A stretch of DNA of 64,000 bases from Phyllobacterium trifolii (GTDB taxonomy: Bacteria > Pseudomonadota > Alphaproteobacteria > Rhizobiales > Rhizobiaceae), in assembly GCF_014192095.1 (NCBI RefSeq), contig NZ_JACHXN010000028.1, positions 1 through 64,000 on the forward strand. The letters are read 5' to 3'. Below, in pieces: positions 1 through 9,397 of the stretch (its first letter is position 1; the number at the start of each line of letters is the position of its first letter). Both the position numbers and the translations under genes were made by a program. Below the pieces are notes generated by a model. The model was not told the DNA's origin. It did no database searches and was given only the letters and a program-made list of their open reading frames with translations.

Positions 1-135
<135 letters not shown>

Positions 136-849
136 CTTATCGCAGCCGACCCGCCGTCCTAAAAACCCGTTCCCCTTCTCCTGCTTCTTCTGCCTTGCGG
201 ATGTGCTGCAGAACATGAACGGCCAGATATCAAGTGGCGAATGCCTGGTTAAAGTTAGGCTCACGCACAAGCGGCGCTTCTCTCAAATTCGCCCGTGACA
301 AGCCAGTCTGGTGTTTCGATGACCGCGCGGTGGGTGAGCGCCTCGATACCGGTTTCTACGACAAGCGAGATCATGCGCATTCGCGCGGGCGGCAATTGGC
401 GGAGGTCACGCTTTGGTGGTTGGAGCCAGCCGTCCCGATCTCGCTGCGGTCATCGCGCAGTGCGCCGTCGTCGACGGACTGGCGGCAGCCGTCAAGGCGC
501 CACCCGTTCTCGCGCTTCGTTGGATGCTTGCGGCCTGATCGATCAGGTAGGCGACTGTCTTTGGCGGCGACCCTACTACATCAAATTGGCTGCAGAACCG
601 GGTGAACTCGCGCCCATGACTGCGCCGGGTGCCGAAGCCGGCTGCTTGGCGATGATCGACGTGCCGTCGCCATGGCGCAACCTCATTGCCGCCCGGTTTA
701 TCCTTGCATTCCGTTTACCGCCTAATCCGGCAGGCAAGGCGCATCAAGTCGAAACTTCTGATGCCGGTAACAGACAAGGACGAGATCTGCCCGCCGTCTG
801 TCATGGCAAAGGTTGCGCCGCTCGCTCCGCGTGGTGAGGCGATTCATTT
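136..849. other. Decayed intergenic stretch without a supportable gene
   Basis: About 700 bases hold only short overlapping frames with no convincing start, ribosome-binding site or recognisable domain. One stretch in frame 2 (about 362-529, ending in TGA) reads as an alanine/valine-rich peptide and could be the tail of an old gene, but I cannot name it. The stretch lies next to two clear gene remnants, so it is best read as degraded sequence beside an old insertion. Confidence 0.5.
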
Positions 850-1077
850 TCAAAGCCCGCCACTCAAATCCCAGACGTGGAACCGATAGGCGACACCCAT
901 GTTCTGACACGTATCCCACTCATTTCTCGTAACGAAAAACCGAAGCGGAGAGGCGATAGTAGATTTCACCTCGATGAGTCTGGCAACAGGCTCTTCTTCA
1001 CCCGCATCATACGACAATATATACGAAAAATTCGGCTTCGAACGCGGGGGCATACGGCATTCATCGTTCGAACTTAA
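850..1077 (-). pseudogene. Fragment of a DUF3883 (NO VEIN C-terminal) domain protein
   Basis: On the minus strand the translation contains RLIEVKST, then FFVTRNEWDTCQ and YRFHVWDLS. This resembles the DUF3883 domain, where an IEVKS strand, an LTRNEWE-like helix and a Y(R)xYxV strand form a nuclease-like core found in restriction and defence-associated proteins. Only about 70 residues remain. There is no proper start, the frame ends at 850, and upstream it runs into the transposase remnant at 1078. I read it as a gene broken by the neighbouring insertion. The match is from memory of the family pattern and should be treated as moderate. Confidence 0.45.
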
Positions 1078-1353
1078 GTGAAAAAGACGATCACGACCGA
1101 CCCAGCCAGCGGGATGCTCACATTGCGGCCATCACAAGGCGGACGCATAGCGTGGCAGACTAGAACCGGATACGGCAAGCGGTCACTGGTTGAGACCGAG
1201 ATCGGGCGTTGTAAGTCGCTTATCGGAAATCGTCGTCGGGCACGCCAATTTGCTAATCAGCAGACGGAAACAACGCTCGCATGTGAGGTCCTCAACCGCA
1301 TGATGTCACGGGCACGCCCGAAGTACGTCCGCGTTAAACGGGCCGCAACATAA
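1078..1353 (+). pseudogene. IS5-family transposase, C-terminal remnant
   Basis: The stretch WQTRTGYGKRSLVETEIGR, followed by a basic RRRARQF segment, a QQTE helix and VLNRM, is the characteristic end of IS5-family DDE transposases and includes the catalytic Glu (YGKRSLVE). The two catalytic Asp residues and the whole N-terminal half are absent, so only about 90 residues survive. No terminal inverted repeat could be assigned. It is an inactive relic that lies against the DUF3883 fragment and probably marks an old insertion or deletion point. Confidence 0.75.
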
Positions 1354-1619
1354 GCCGACGTCAAAGACCGATTTGCGCCATCACTTCGACCGATGCAACA
1401 ACACCCATCATCGTCCACCCTTGGTAGGCGCGCAGGATTTACTGCCCGCAGTGCCTCCCCACAGCCTTCGCGCCCATCCCGTTCGCTTTCAAGCGATACG
1501 CAACCAGTTAGGCTTGGATGCGTGCTTGGACAGCAATGACACTTCTTGTTGACTTGCCTACCCTGGCATTTGCTCAGGTGCCGCAGCTATCGGGGAGTAA
1601 TCAAGCCCCTTCACCGGCC
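1354..1619. other. Intergenic, nothing recognised
   Basis: The stretch separates the IS5 relic from the aldolase gene, whose stop codon is at 1620. I see no gene, strong hairpin or repeat in it. Confidence 0.4.
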
Positions 1620-2369
1620 CTACATCGCGTAGGAGGGGTCCCGCCCGTCGAGGATCAGTTTCAGTTCCTCCAGATGGGCGACGGGCATGCCCTTATAGTT
1701 CTCCCAATCCCGGGCGGTGCGCTCGGCCAGTTCCGGGACCATGATGTTGAGCGGTTGCCCGGTCGAATAGGCAAGTATCATCGTTTGCGCGGCGCGTTCG
1801 AGAAAATACAGATCGTCGAACGCCTGCGCGATGCTTTCCCCCGCGACCAGTACGCCATGGTTGCCCATCAGCATAATGCTGCCATTCCCCAACACGTCGG
1901 CAAGGCGCTCGCCTTCCTCGCGATCGTCGGCTATGCCGCCGTAAGAGGTATCGATAGCAATGCGATTGTAGAACCGGGCCGTATTCTGATCGATCGGCTT
2001 TAGTTCCGGATCTGCCAACGAGGCGAGTGCGGTGCTGTAGGGCGGGTGGAGATGAAGGAGGCAACGCACGTGGGGCAGCCTGGCATGAAGACGGCTGTGG
2101 ATCGCCCACGCTGAGGGATCCGGCGGCGAACTGCCTTCCATGACGATATTGTCGTCAGCGTCGAGCAAAAGCAGATCATTGGCACTGATGCGAGAAAAAT
2201 GCATCCAGCGCGGGTTCATCAGAAACTTTCGGCTCCCCGGCGAGATCGTCACGCTGAAATGGTTGCCGACGGATTCGTGCCAGTTGAAATCCGCAGCCAG
2301 GCGAAACGCGGCGGCAAGGTCGATCCGCAACTGGCGTTCTTCGGTATCGGGCGAGTTGACAGGTTTCAT
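1620..2369 (-). CDS. Class II aldolase/adducin family protein
   Basis: This 249-residue protein has the fold and motifs of zinc-dependent class II aldolases such as L-fuculose-phosphate aldolase. There is an N-terminal HESVGNHFSV segment, a HLHPPYSTALA segment carrying metal-ligand His residues, and NHGVLVAG near the third ligand. In many catabolic clusters this family acts as a decarboxylase or aldolase on a small hydroxy-acid or sugar. The ATG at 2369 is chosen because GGAAGGA lies at a good distance before it; longer forms lack such a site. It starts 40 bases after the deacetylase stop, so the two genes are likely co-transcribed. Confidence 0.85.
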   Translation of the reverse strand: MKPVNSPDTEERQLRIDLAAAFRLAADFNWHESVGNHFSVTISPGSRKFLMNPRWMHFSRISANDLLLLDADDNIVMEGSSPPDPSAWAIHSRLHARLPHVRCLLHLHPPYSTALASLADPELKPIDQNTARFYNRIAIDTSYGGIADDREEGERLADVLGNGSIMLMGNHGVLVAGESIAQAFDDLYFLERAAQTMILAYSTGQPLNIMVPELAERTARDWENYKGMPVAHLEELKLILDGRDPSYAM

Positions 2370-2409
2370 CTTATTTTCCTTCCATTCTTTGATTTCTGTG
2401 GTGTGAGGT

Positions 2410-3321
2410 TTATTCGTGTGGCCGATGGTGCTGATGCCAATGCCTGGCAATCTCGATCCTTTCGCAGACCCAGACACCGTCGTGTCGGCTGATGTGATCG
2501 AGAAAACGTGCAAGTCCGGCCATTCGCGCCGGATGACCGATCATCCGGGCATGAAGACCCACCGACATCATTTTTGGAGAGTGCGCGCCCTCTCGATAAA
2601 GCCAGTCGAACGCGTCGCGATGCCATGTCTCGTAGTCGGCGCTGGTGGCAAACGGCCCGGGCGCATATTTCGAGTCGTTGTGGGCGTGCGTGTAGGGAAT
2701 GACGAGGTGGTCTGTCCCGCAGACGTCGACCCAATACGGCAGGTCGTCGTTGTAGGCATCGCTGTCATAGAGAAAGCCGCCTGTTTCGATAAGAAGATCG
2801 CGTGTGCTGACGCTTGGCCCCGTCCGGCAACACCATCCAAGAGGCCGTGTGCCGATGCTTCGGGTGAGGCTTTCGATCGCCTTCAGAATGTGCTGCTGCT
2901 CGGTGTGCCGGGGCAGAAGAAAATGGTCCACCCAACGCCAGCCATGGCAGCAGATGTCGTAGTTCTTCTCCCGTATTACCGCAGCAAGTTCGCCGTGACG
3001 TTCCACGGCCATCGCGCAGGCGTTGAGGGTCAGAGGCAGCCCTCGTTCTTCGAACAGGTCGAGTACCCGCCAAACGCCTGCACGGCTGCCGTATTCGAAC
3101 ATCGATTCCGCCGCGAGATCTCGCTCGCCATGCGGCACATACGATGTGTCGAACTCCGTGAGCGTTGCTTCGGAGAAACCATCCCCATCACCTATACTGT
3201 ATTCTGAGCCCTCTTCGATGTTGAGAACAAAGTTTATGGCCAGTATGGCACTATTCGGCCATTTCGGATCTGGTTTATTTCGCCCATATCCAACTATATC
3301 TCTGAATTTACCTTGGTTCAT
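2410..3321 (-). CDS. Polysaccharide deacetylase family protein, allantoinase (PuuE)-like
   Basis: The 303-residue protein resembles the PuuE-type cofactor-independent allantoinases of the polysaccharide deacetylase (NodB-fold) superfamily rather than true polysaccharide enzymes. It begins with a conserved RDIVGYGRNKPDPKWPN segment, and later carries an E-x-G-S core, a HGWRWVDH segment (metal/active-site His), RTGPS, and a SVGLHARMIGHPARM segment near the end. Known relatives open cyclic ureides such as allantoin. The hydantoinase encoded at 5261-6652 supports a role on a cyclic amide or ureide, although the exact substrate is inference. It diverges from the SDR gene across an 84-base intergenic region and precedes the aldolase. 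Confidence 0.8.
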   Translation of the reverse strand: MNQGKFRDIVGYGRNKPDPKWPNSAILAINFVLNIEEGSEYSIGDGDGFSEATLTEFDTSYVPHGERDLAAESMFEYGSRAGVWRVLDLFEERGLPLTLNACAMAVERHGELAAVIREKNYDICCHGWRWVDHFLLPRHTEQQHILKAIESLTRSIGTRPLGWCCRTGPSVSTRDLLIETGGFLYDSDAYNDDLPYWVDVCGTDHLVIPYTHAHNDSKYAPGPFATSADYETWHRDAFDWLYREGAHSPKMMSVGLHARMIGHPARMAGLARFLDHISRHDGVWVCERIEIARHWHQHHRPHE

Positions 3322-3347
3322 TTCTTTATTTATCCCATATATTCATG

Positions 3348-3376
3348 TTGACACGATGGTTTTCCCTAAATTATAC
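3348..3376 (+). promoter_or_regulatory. Sigma-70-type promoter for the SDR gene
   Basis: A perfect TTGACA at 3348-3353 is followed after 17 bases by TTATAC at 3371-3376. This places a start point about 20 bases before the SDR ATG at 3406, with GGAG as its ribosome-binding site. It lies in the short divergent region shared with the deacetylase gene. Confidence 0.7.
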
Positions 3377-3405
3377 ATAGGACTTCTTTCATTGGAGTTT
3401 GCAAG

Positions 3406-4182
3406 ATGAAACTTGGTATTGAAGGCCGTTGGGCAATTGTCTGCGCATCCAGCCGTGGACTGGGAAAGGGATGCGCCATGGCGCTGGCTCAGGAGGGTGT
3501 AAACGTCGTGATCAACGGGGTAACCGCAGCGACGTTGGAGCGCACGGCAGACAAAATCCGGAGTGCAACCGGCGTTGCGGTGAAGCCGGTCGTTGCGGAT
3601 GTCTCTACCGAGGAGGGACGTCAGCGCCTTCTGGCGGCCTGCCCCCAGCCGGATATTCTGGTGAACAATGCCGGAGGCCCGCCGACGGGGGATTTTCGCA
3701 ATTTCACGCGGGAACAGTGGCTCTCGGCGCTGGACACGAACATGCTGGCGCCTATCGAACTGATCAAAGCGACCATCGACGGCATGATCGATCGCCGTTT
3801 CGGACGCATCGTCAACATCACCTCGATCTCCGTCAAGGCACCCATCGGTTCGCTCGGTCTTTCGAACGGCGCCCGCAGCGGTCTGACGGGATTTGCCGCC
3901 GGTATCGCCCGCGACGTTTCCCGCCACAACGTCACCATCAACAACATCCTTCCCGGCTCCTTCGGCACCGATCGTCTTCGCGACAACGCGAACGACGCGC
4001 GTCAAGAGGGCCAGTCGGTCGATGATGTCCTGGCAGAGTGGAAATCCGGCGAAAGCTCGGGACGCTTCGGCGAGCCGCATGAACTCGGCGCGGTCTGCGC
4101 TTTTCTCTGCGGCATGGACGCGGGCTACATCACCCGCCAGAACATCTTTCTGGACGGTGGAAGCTATCCGGGCACGTTCTGA
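3406..4182 (+). CDS. SDR family oxidoreductase with an atypical active site
   Basis: The 258-residue protein is a Rossmann-fold SDR with ASSRGLGKG (cofactor loop, about residues 14-22), NNAGG (about 87-91), and a C-terminal DGG. The usual YxxxK catalytic pair is not seen. The expected position reads LSNGARSGLTGF, a variant shared with a sub-branch of FabG-like proteins, so classical dehydrogenase chemistry is uncertain. ATG 3406 is preceded by TTGGAG and a strong promoter. It diverges from the deacetylase and converges on the GlxA-type regulator, and it belongs with the surrounding catabolic genes by position only. Confidence 0.85.
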   Translation: MKLGIEGRWAIVCASSRGLGKGCAMALAQEGVNVVINGVTAATLERTADKIRSATGVAVKPVVADVSTEEGRQRLLAACPQPDILVNNAGGPPTGDFRNFTREQWLSALDTNMLAPIELIKATIDGMIDRRFGRIVNITSISVKAPIGSLGLSNGARSGLTGFAAGIARDVSRHNVTINNILPGSFGTDRLRDNANDARQEGQSVDDVLAEWKSGESSGRFGEPHELGAVCAFLCGMDAGYITRQNIFLDGGSYPGTF

Positions 4183-4201
4183 CGCCATCAGGCGGGAATG
4201 G

Positions 4202-4228
4202 CCGAAGCGGCAGACATTGCCGCTTCGG
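4202..4228. terminator. Hairpin between convergent genes
   Basis: CCGAAGCGGC and its exact complement GCCGCTTCGG flank a 7-base loop, a perfect 10-bp stem. It lies between the stop of the SDR gene (4182) and the stop of the GlxA-type regulator (4245). There is no long T-run, so it could be a weak bidirectional terminator or an RNA end-stabilising hairpin. Confidence 0.55.
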
Positions 4229-4244
4229 TCGGTGCGCGGCGAGG

Positions 4245-5264
4245 TCATGCCCGACCCTCGAGATGGCCTCTTCGCCGCTCGGCAGTCGGAGGATGCCCGA
4301 AAAGCCTTCTGTAGGATCGGGAGAAGTGCGCATAACTTGGAAAACCACAAACTGCGGCCACATCGATGACAGGAAGGCTCGTCTGGTGGAGAAGGGTGCG
4401 GGCGCGGTTTAGCCTGAGATCTGCATAATATCGAGCAGGCGAGCATCCGAGATTTTCGCCGAACAAGCGTTCGAGCTGCCGGACCGTCACCCCTGCCAGA
4501 CGCGCCACGTCGGCAATAATCAGCGGGCTTTCGATCTGCTGCTCCATCGCCGATAGCGCCACACAAAGCTTGGCGTCGTTGATCTGCAGCCGATGGGCGA
4601 CCGCGCTGCGCTGGCTGTTGTGCTCCTGGCGAAGACGCGCATAAATCAGTTGCTCGGAGACCTGCATCGTCAGGTCCGTGCCGTGTTCGAGTGCGATGAG
4701 ATGCAGCATCATGTCCAGAGCGGCGGTCGCTCCGCTGCAGGAGAAGCGATTTCGGTCGATTTCATACAGGTTCGACGTTGCCTGGATCTCTGGAAACTCG
4801 GCCCGAAAACTTTCGAGGTTCTGCCAATGGATGGTGCATCTGTAGCCGTTGAGGAGACCCGCTTTCGCAAGTAGATAGCTACCCGTATCGATGGCTCCGG
4901 TCCTTACGCCGCGACGTGCCATCCGGCGAAGCCAGGCAAGGACCCGAGGGTCGCAGGCGTTCGGCAAATCGTAGCTCGCACAGACCGCAACCGCGTCGAA
5001 ACTGTCATCGTCCGATATCGCGCGATGCGCCATCAGATCGAGGCCGTTGACCGCCTGTACTCGCCCGACGTCTTTCGAAATCAGCTCCCATTTGAACAAG
5101 GGCTTGCCAAGGATTTCATTTGCTACGCGCAGGGGCTCGATGGTGCACATCAGGCTGATCATCGAGAACTGGGGCGCGATATAAAGTCCGATCGTCCGGA
5201 ATTGCCGCTCGTCCGGCCCTTGCCGCATAGTGTGGCCTGCCGTCCGCTTGATACCCGCGTTCAT
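4245..5264 (-). CDS. GlxA-family transcriptional regulator (DJ-1/PfpI domain + AraC HTH)
   Basis: The N-terminal two thirds match the DJ-1/PfpI-like amidotransferase fold used as a sensor (GLYIAPQFSMISL, then CASYDLP, TIHWQNLE). The C-terminal third is an AraC/XylS double helix-turn-helix (IADVARLAGVTVRQLERLF, then DVAAVCGFPSYAHFSRSYRR and a final FGHPP). GlxA-type proteins usually activate amine or ureide catabolism. ATG 5264 overlaps the hydantoinase stop as ATGA, which favours it over a longer form starting at 5336. It is therefore the last gene of the hydantoinase/transporter operon and probably controls it. Confidence 0.88.
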   Translation of the reverse strand: MNAGIKRTAGHTMRQGPDERQFRTIGLYIAPQFSMISLMCTIEPLRVANEILGKPLFKWELISKDVGRVQAVNGLDLMAHRAISDDDSFDAVAVCASYDLPNACDPRVLAWLRRMARRGVRTGAIDTGSYLLAKAGLLNGYRCTIHWQNLESFRAEFPEIQATSNLYEIDRNRFSCSGATAALDMMLHLIALEHGTDLTMQVSEQLIYARLRQEHNSQRSAVAHRLQINDAKLCVALSAMEQQIESPLIIADVARLAGVTVRQLERLFGENLGCSPARYYADLRLNRARTLLHQTSLPVIDVAAVCGFPSYAHFSRSYRRLFGHPPTAERRRGHLEGRA

Positions 5265-6652
5265 GGCGACGGCGTCCGCTCGGCGAGCCGTCCGCGGCCC
5301 GGCGTCGCGGCAAACCTGCCGCGGTTCCAGAGGCATTCCCCGCGTGAGAAAGTCATGACCGGCAAGCCGGTGACTACACGACCTTCATAGGGCGTGTAGT
5401 CGCAATCGTCATGCAGATCCGCATGTCTGATGACTGTGGTGGCCTTTGGATCCCACAGGACGATATCGGCATCCGCGCCGGGCATGACCGTGCCCTTGTG
5501 CGGCAGAAGCCCGTAAATCCGTGCCGGATTGGTCGCGGTCATGGCCACGAACTGTTCGGGCGTGATCCTTCCCGTGGAAACCCCTTCGCTGAAAAGGAGA
5601 ACCAGCCGGGTTTCAAGACCGGGCAAGCCCGGCGGTATATGAGTGAAGTCGAGATCGCCGCCGGCGCGCTTGCCGCTGGTGCCTTCGAACCGATAGGGGC
5701 AGTGATCGGACGAGACAATCTGGAAGACACCGTTTGCCAAATCGCCCCAGATCGCATCGACATCTGCTTGCGAACGCAGCGGCGGTGAACACAGGAATTT
5801 CGCCGCTTCCCATCCGGGCGTGTCAAGGTCGTTGATGGTCCCGACAAGATATTGCGGGCATGTCTCTGCAAGGATCGGAATGCCTCGTCCCCGCGCCCAG
5901 CGAATTTGCTCGGCCGCCTCCGCTGCCGAGACATGCACGAGAAGGGTCCGCGCGCCGCTGATCTGCGCAAGTGTCAGCGCCCTGTGCGTCGCCTCGCGCT
6001 CCACGGCCGTTGGCGACGTGCAGGCAAAGCTGGATATCCGGCTTTTCTTCGCAGGGTCGAGGCTGTTGGCCAACCAGTGGACGCAGTGGCCGTTTTCGGC
6101 ATGGACAAGGGTAACGCCGCCGTGACGGCGCGTTATGTCCATGACCTTGAGGATGCTGTCGTCGCCCAGCATATAGCCTGGATAGTTCATGAAGACCTTC
6201 ACCGACAGGTAGCCTTCCTGCATCAGTTTCGGCAGTTCCTGCTCAAGATACGGTAGCGAGCCCTGGTCAAGAATGATGTGGAAGGCATAGTCGATGCAGG
6301 CGCGGGCATCGGCGCGCGCGGTATAGTCTTCGGCCGACGCCCGCAGGCTTGCATTTGTCAGCCGATTGACGAAAGGGATGATCGTTGTCGTTCCGCCGCA
6401 GGCGGCCGCGCGCGTTGCAGAGGCAAAATCATCGGCAAGCACCGCGCCCTGATAGGCCGGTTCCTCGATGTGACAATGGGCGTCTATCCCGCCCGGCATC
6501 ACCAGAAGGCCGAGTGCATCAATCTCGCGCGCGGCAGGTCCGAGGTCGCAGCCGACAGAGACGACGCGGCCACCGAGAATGCCGACATCCGCGCGGAAGG
6601 ATTCCGCTGCCGATACAACAGTGCCGTTGCGAATGCAGGTATCAAACAACAT
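5261..6652 (-). CDS. Hydantoinase / dihydropyrimidinase-type cyclic amidohydrolase
   Basis: This 463-residue enzyme belongs to the D-hydantoinase/dihydropyrimidinase group of the amidohydrolase superfamily, which hydrolyse cyclic amides or diamides. The metal centre is complete: HxH at 59 and 61 (DAHCH), a Lys at 152 that would be carbamylated (SVKVF), His 184 (VHAEN), His 240 (LVHVS) and Asp 316 (SSDHC). The start at 6652 is preferred because it overlaps the end of the ATPase gene by 11 bases and gives the usual N-terminus. It sits immediately downstream of an oligopeptide-type importer, suggesting the importer delivers its substrate. Confidence 0.9.
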   Translation of the reverse strand: MLFDTCIRNGTVVSAAESFRADVGILGGRVVSVGCDLGPAAREIDALGLLVMPGGIDAHCHIEEPAYQGAVLADDFASATRAAACGGTTTIIPFVNRLTNASLRASAEDYTARADARACIDYAFHIILDQGSLPYLEQELPKLMQEGYLSVKVFMNYPGYMLGDDSILKVMDITRRHGGVTLVHAENGHCVHWLANSLDPAKKSRISSFACTSPTAVEREATHRALTLAQISGARTLLVHVSAAEAAEQIRWARGRGIPILAETCPQYLVGTINDLDTPGWEAAKFLCSPPLRSQADVDAIWGDLANGVFQIVSSDHCPYRFEGTSGKRAGGDLDFTHIPPGLPGLETRLVLLFSEGVSTGRITPEQFVAMTATNPARIYGLLPHKGTVMPGADADIVLWDPKATTVIRHADLHDDCDYTPYEGRVVTGLPVMTFSRGECLWNRGRFAATPGRGRLAERTPSP

Positions 6653-8459
6653 CGTGCTCCTCCAGATACTCGGCGGATCGTGCGCAGGAAAACCGCGGCG
6701 CATCCTGCAATAACTGCCGCGTGACCGCCGCACTCGGATTTGTCAGCACCGCTTCCGTCAATCCGCTTTCGACAATCCGGCCATGCTGCATAACCAGCAC
6801 ACGCTGGGCGATGCTTCTCACGACGGCGAGATTATGCGACACAAAGAGCATGGTCAGACCATGTTCACGCTGTAACTCGCCCAGCAGTTCCATGATGCGG
6901 GCCTGGACCGAGACATCCAGCGCGGAGGTGATTTCGTCGCAGATGAGGAAATCCGGATCGACGATCAGAGCCCTGGCGATCGCCGCCCTCTGGCGCTGAC
7001 CGCCCGACAGTTCATGCGGAAAGCGATCGATAGCCGACGCCGGAAGCGCCACCTGATCGAAAGCCTTCAATACCCTTGCCCTGCGCTCGGCCGCCGGAAC
7101 CGTGGTTAACTGGGAAAGTGCCGTCGCTACGGAGGCACCGATCGAGCGGCGCGGATTGAGCGAGCCGTAAGGGCTCTGGAATATGTACTGTATGCTGCGT
7201 CGCGCATCGGCATCGCGGTTGCGTGTTCCTGAAACCAGTTCGGAATCGCGATAGATGACCTGGCCCCTGGCGTCCTCGTGCAAACCGGCAAGAGAGCGGG
7301 CGAGCGTCGTCTTCCCGGAACCTGAGGTCCCCACCACGCCGACGCATTCGCCCGCCCGAATCTTGAAGGTGATGTCGTGGAGGATTTTTGCGTTGCCATG
7401 CGAAGCCGTGAGTTGCCGCACGTCGAGCAGCGTATTTGATCTTGATCCCGTTTCTTCGGGCAAAAGCCTCGAGCGCTCATGGATGTGTTCGCGATCTGCT
7501 GCCCGAAGGCATCGCACCTCATGCCCCGGGCGGACCGGAACCGCTGGTGGAACCGTCGCTCGACAGGCCGGGACGGCAAGCGCGCAACGCGGGACAAAAG
7601 AACAGCGCTTCAGGTCGGCGCCCCCGTCCGGCGCCTGCCCCGCCAGCCCCGAGACGGTCGCCGTGCTGTCAATGTCGGGAACGGCGCGGATCAGCGCGCG
7701 CGTGTAGGGATGGGAAGGATCGAACAGGACGCTCGCTGTCGGCCCCATCTCCACGATGCGACCGGCATAGACCACTGCCGTGCGGTTGGCGATAGAGGCG
7801 ACCACGGCAATATCGTGGCTGACATAGACCGCTGCGACCCTGTGACTTTCGCAGAGCCGCCGCACGGTCTTCAGGACATGCGACTGTGTCGAGACGTCCA
7901 GCCCGGTGGTCGGCTCATCCATGACAATCAGACGCGGCCGGGCCGCAAAGGCCATTGCGATGGCAACGCGCTGCAATTGACCGCCGGAGAGCTGGTGGGG
8001 GAAGGCGTGGAGAAAGCCTGCCCCCGATGGAAGCATGACGTCTTCGAGAAGATCCTCCAGAGAGATGTTGCGGCCGGACCCGTTTTTATCCAGGCATTCG
8101 GCGAGCTGTGTTCTTATCCGAAGCGCCGGATTGAGGGCGGTGGCGGGATCTTGCGGGACGTAGCAGACAAGGCGCCCCCGGAGGCGCTGAAGCTCGGACG
8201 GCCCCTTATCCGACAGGAGCTCTCCGCCGACGCGAATGGTTCCGGCGCCGATGCGAAGGCCTCTGCGGCAATGCCCGAGAAGCGCAAGGCCAAGGGTCGT
8301 CTTGCCGGAACCGGATTCGCCGACCACGCCGAGAATTTCTCCTGGCAGGAGTTCGAGGGACACGTCCTCCACAAGCTGTTTGAGATTGTCCGTGGTTTCG
8401 ACGCGAAGGTTTTTGACGGACACCGTTCTCGTCTCATCGCAAGGATCGATAAGCTGCAT
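6642..8459 (-). CDS. Dipeptide/oligopeptide-type ABC transporter, fused double ATPase
   Basis: The 605-residue protein carries two complete nucleotide-binding domains, each with Walker A (GESGSGKT at about 47-54; GTSGSGKT in the second half), signature (LSGGQLQRV; LSGGQRQRA) and Walker B (LIVMDEPTTGLD; LICDEITSALD). It corresponds to a DppD-DppF fusion, with the oligopeptide-transporter C-terminal extension after the first domain (RCSFVPRC). One substitution is visible: the second Walker B reads DEIT instead of DEPT, a change also seen in other members. The start overlaps the permease stop by one base. It powers import by the two permeases encoded upstream. Confidence 0.92.
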   Translation of the reverse strand: MQLIDPCDETRTVSVKNLRVETTDNLKQLVEDVSLELLPGEILGVVGESGSGKTTLGLALLGHCRRGLRIGAGTIRVGGELLSDKGPSELQRLRGRLVCYVPQDPATALNPALRIRTQLAECLDKNGSGRNISLEDLLEDVMLPSGAGFLHAFPHQLSGGQLQRVAIAMAFAARPRLIVMDEPTTGLDVSTQSHVLKTVRRLCESHRVAAVYVSHDIAVVASIANRTAVVYAGRIVEMGPTASVLFDPSHPYTRALIRAVPDIDSTATVSGLAGQAPDGGADLKRCSFVPRCALAVPACRATVPPAVPVRPGHEVRCLRAADREHIHERSRLLPEETGSRSNTLLDVRQLTASHGNAKILHDITFKIRAGECVGVVGTSGSGKTTLARSLAGLHEDARGQVIYRDSELVSGTRNRDADARRSIQYIFQSPYGSLNPRRSIGASVATALSQLTTVPAAERRARVLKAFDQVALPASAIDRFPHELSGGQRQRAAIARALIVDPDFLICDEITSALDVSVQARIMELLGELQREHGLTMLFVSHNLAVVRSIAQRVLVMQHGRIVESGLTEAVLTNPSAAVTRQLLQDAPRFSCARSAEYLEEHDVV

Positions 8460-9397
8460 CAGAGATCGTCCTCATCCAGGTCGACGGCGCTCGACCGTCC
8501 AGCATTCACTTTGCCGGCATGGCGGGCATAGGCGTCCGTGAGAAGATTGAGGCCGACGGTGAGAAGCGCAATCAGGATGATCGGCGCCAGGACCGGCCAC
8601 GGGTTCTGCATGAGCCCGATCCGGTTCTCGTTGACCATCAACCCCCAGTTCGCGGCCGGCGGCTCCTGCGCGAGACCGAGGAAACTCAGGCCGGCAATCA
8701 GTGCGATTGAGTAGGTGAACCGCAGGCCGAATTCCACAAGAAGGGGACTTGCCACGTTCGGAAGGATCTCCTGGACGATGATCCGGATCGGCGATGTGCC
8801 GATACCGTGCGCAAAGACGACGAAGTCCTCCCGGGCAACACGCAGCGCAGAAGCGCGGATGACACGTGCCACCTGCGGCATATGAATGGCCGCGACAAGC
8901 AGCGCAATCAACCAGAAGTTCGACCCGAGAACGCTGACGAACAGAAGCACCAGAATAGTCTGGGGAAAGGCAAGCAACACGTCGAGCAAACGCATGATCC
9001 CATCGTCGACCAGACCACGGGCATAGCCGGCGAAGATGCCGAGCAACCCGCCGAGCGCAACGCCGAGCATGCTTGCAATGGCGGACAATCCAAGAATGAC
9101 GCTGCCGCCGCTCAACACACGGGAGAGAACGTCGCGGCCGACGGTGTCGGTTCCGAGCAAAGCATAGGATGACGGGGGTTCGAATGGCGCACCGATGAAA
9201 TCGATGGGCGAATGGGGTGTCAGAAAGGGACCGAAGATCACCAGCATCAGGACGGAAAAAAACAGGATCAGGCCCCATACCGCACTTGCAGACCATATGG
9301 TTCGGGATCTGCGGGCCGGCGCGACCTTTATCGCATGCGTGAGAGGCGCGGTTTTGTCGATCTTGGGGTCTGCCATGAACTTTACGCCGATCACCAT
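8459..9397 (-). CDS. ABC transporter permease, DppC-like
   Basis: An inner-membrane protein of about 312 residues with an N-terminal membrane segment (VWGLILFFSVLMLVIFGPF) and further helices. The cytoplasmic loop HGIGTSPIRIIVQEILPNV matches the EAA loop that contacts the ATPase in DppC/OppC proteins. A short soluble N-terminal tail precedes the first helix. ATG 9397 is chosen because it overlaps the upstream permease stop by seven bases; ATG 9376 is an in-frame alternative. It pairs with the DppB-like protein to form the membrane channel. Confidence 0.9.
   Translation of the reverse strand: MVIGVKFMADPKIDKTAPLTHAIKVAPARRSRTIWSASAVWGLILFFSVLMLVIFGPFLTPHSPIDFIGAPFEPPSSYALLGTDTVGRDVLSRVLSGGSVILGLSAIASMLGVALGGLLGIFAGYARGLVDDGIMRLLDVLLAFPQTILVLLFVSVLGSNFWLIALLVAAIHMPQVARVIRASALRVAREDFVVFAHGIGTSPIRIIVQEILPNVASPLLVEFGLRFTYSIALIAGLSFLGLAQEPPAANWGLMVNENRIGLMQNPWPVLAPIILIALLTVGLNLLTDAYARHAGKVNAGRSSAVDLDEDDL

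Noticed and set aside
3343-4566. 407-codon minus-strand frame spanning the SDR gene
   Set aside because: It is antisense to the SDR with its promoter and ribosome-binding site, and reads through the GlxA C-terminus in another frame.
7479-8531. 350-codon plus-strand frame
   Set aside because: It is the antisense of the fused ABC ATPase, whose Walker and signature motifs are all intact.
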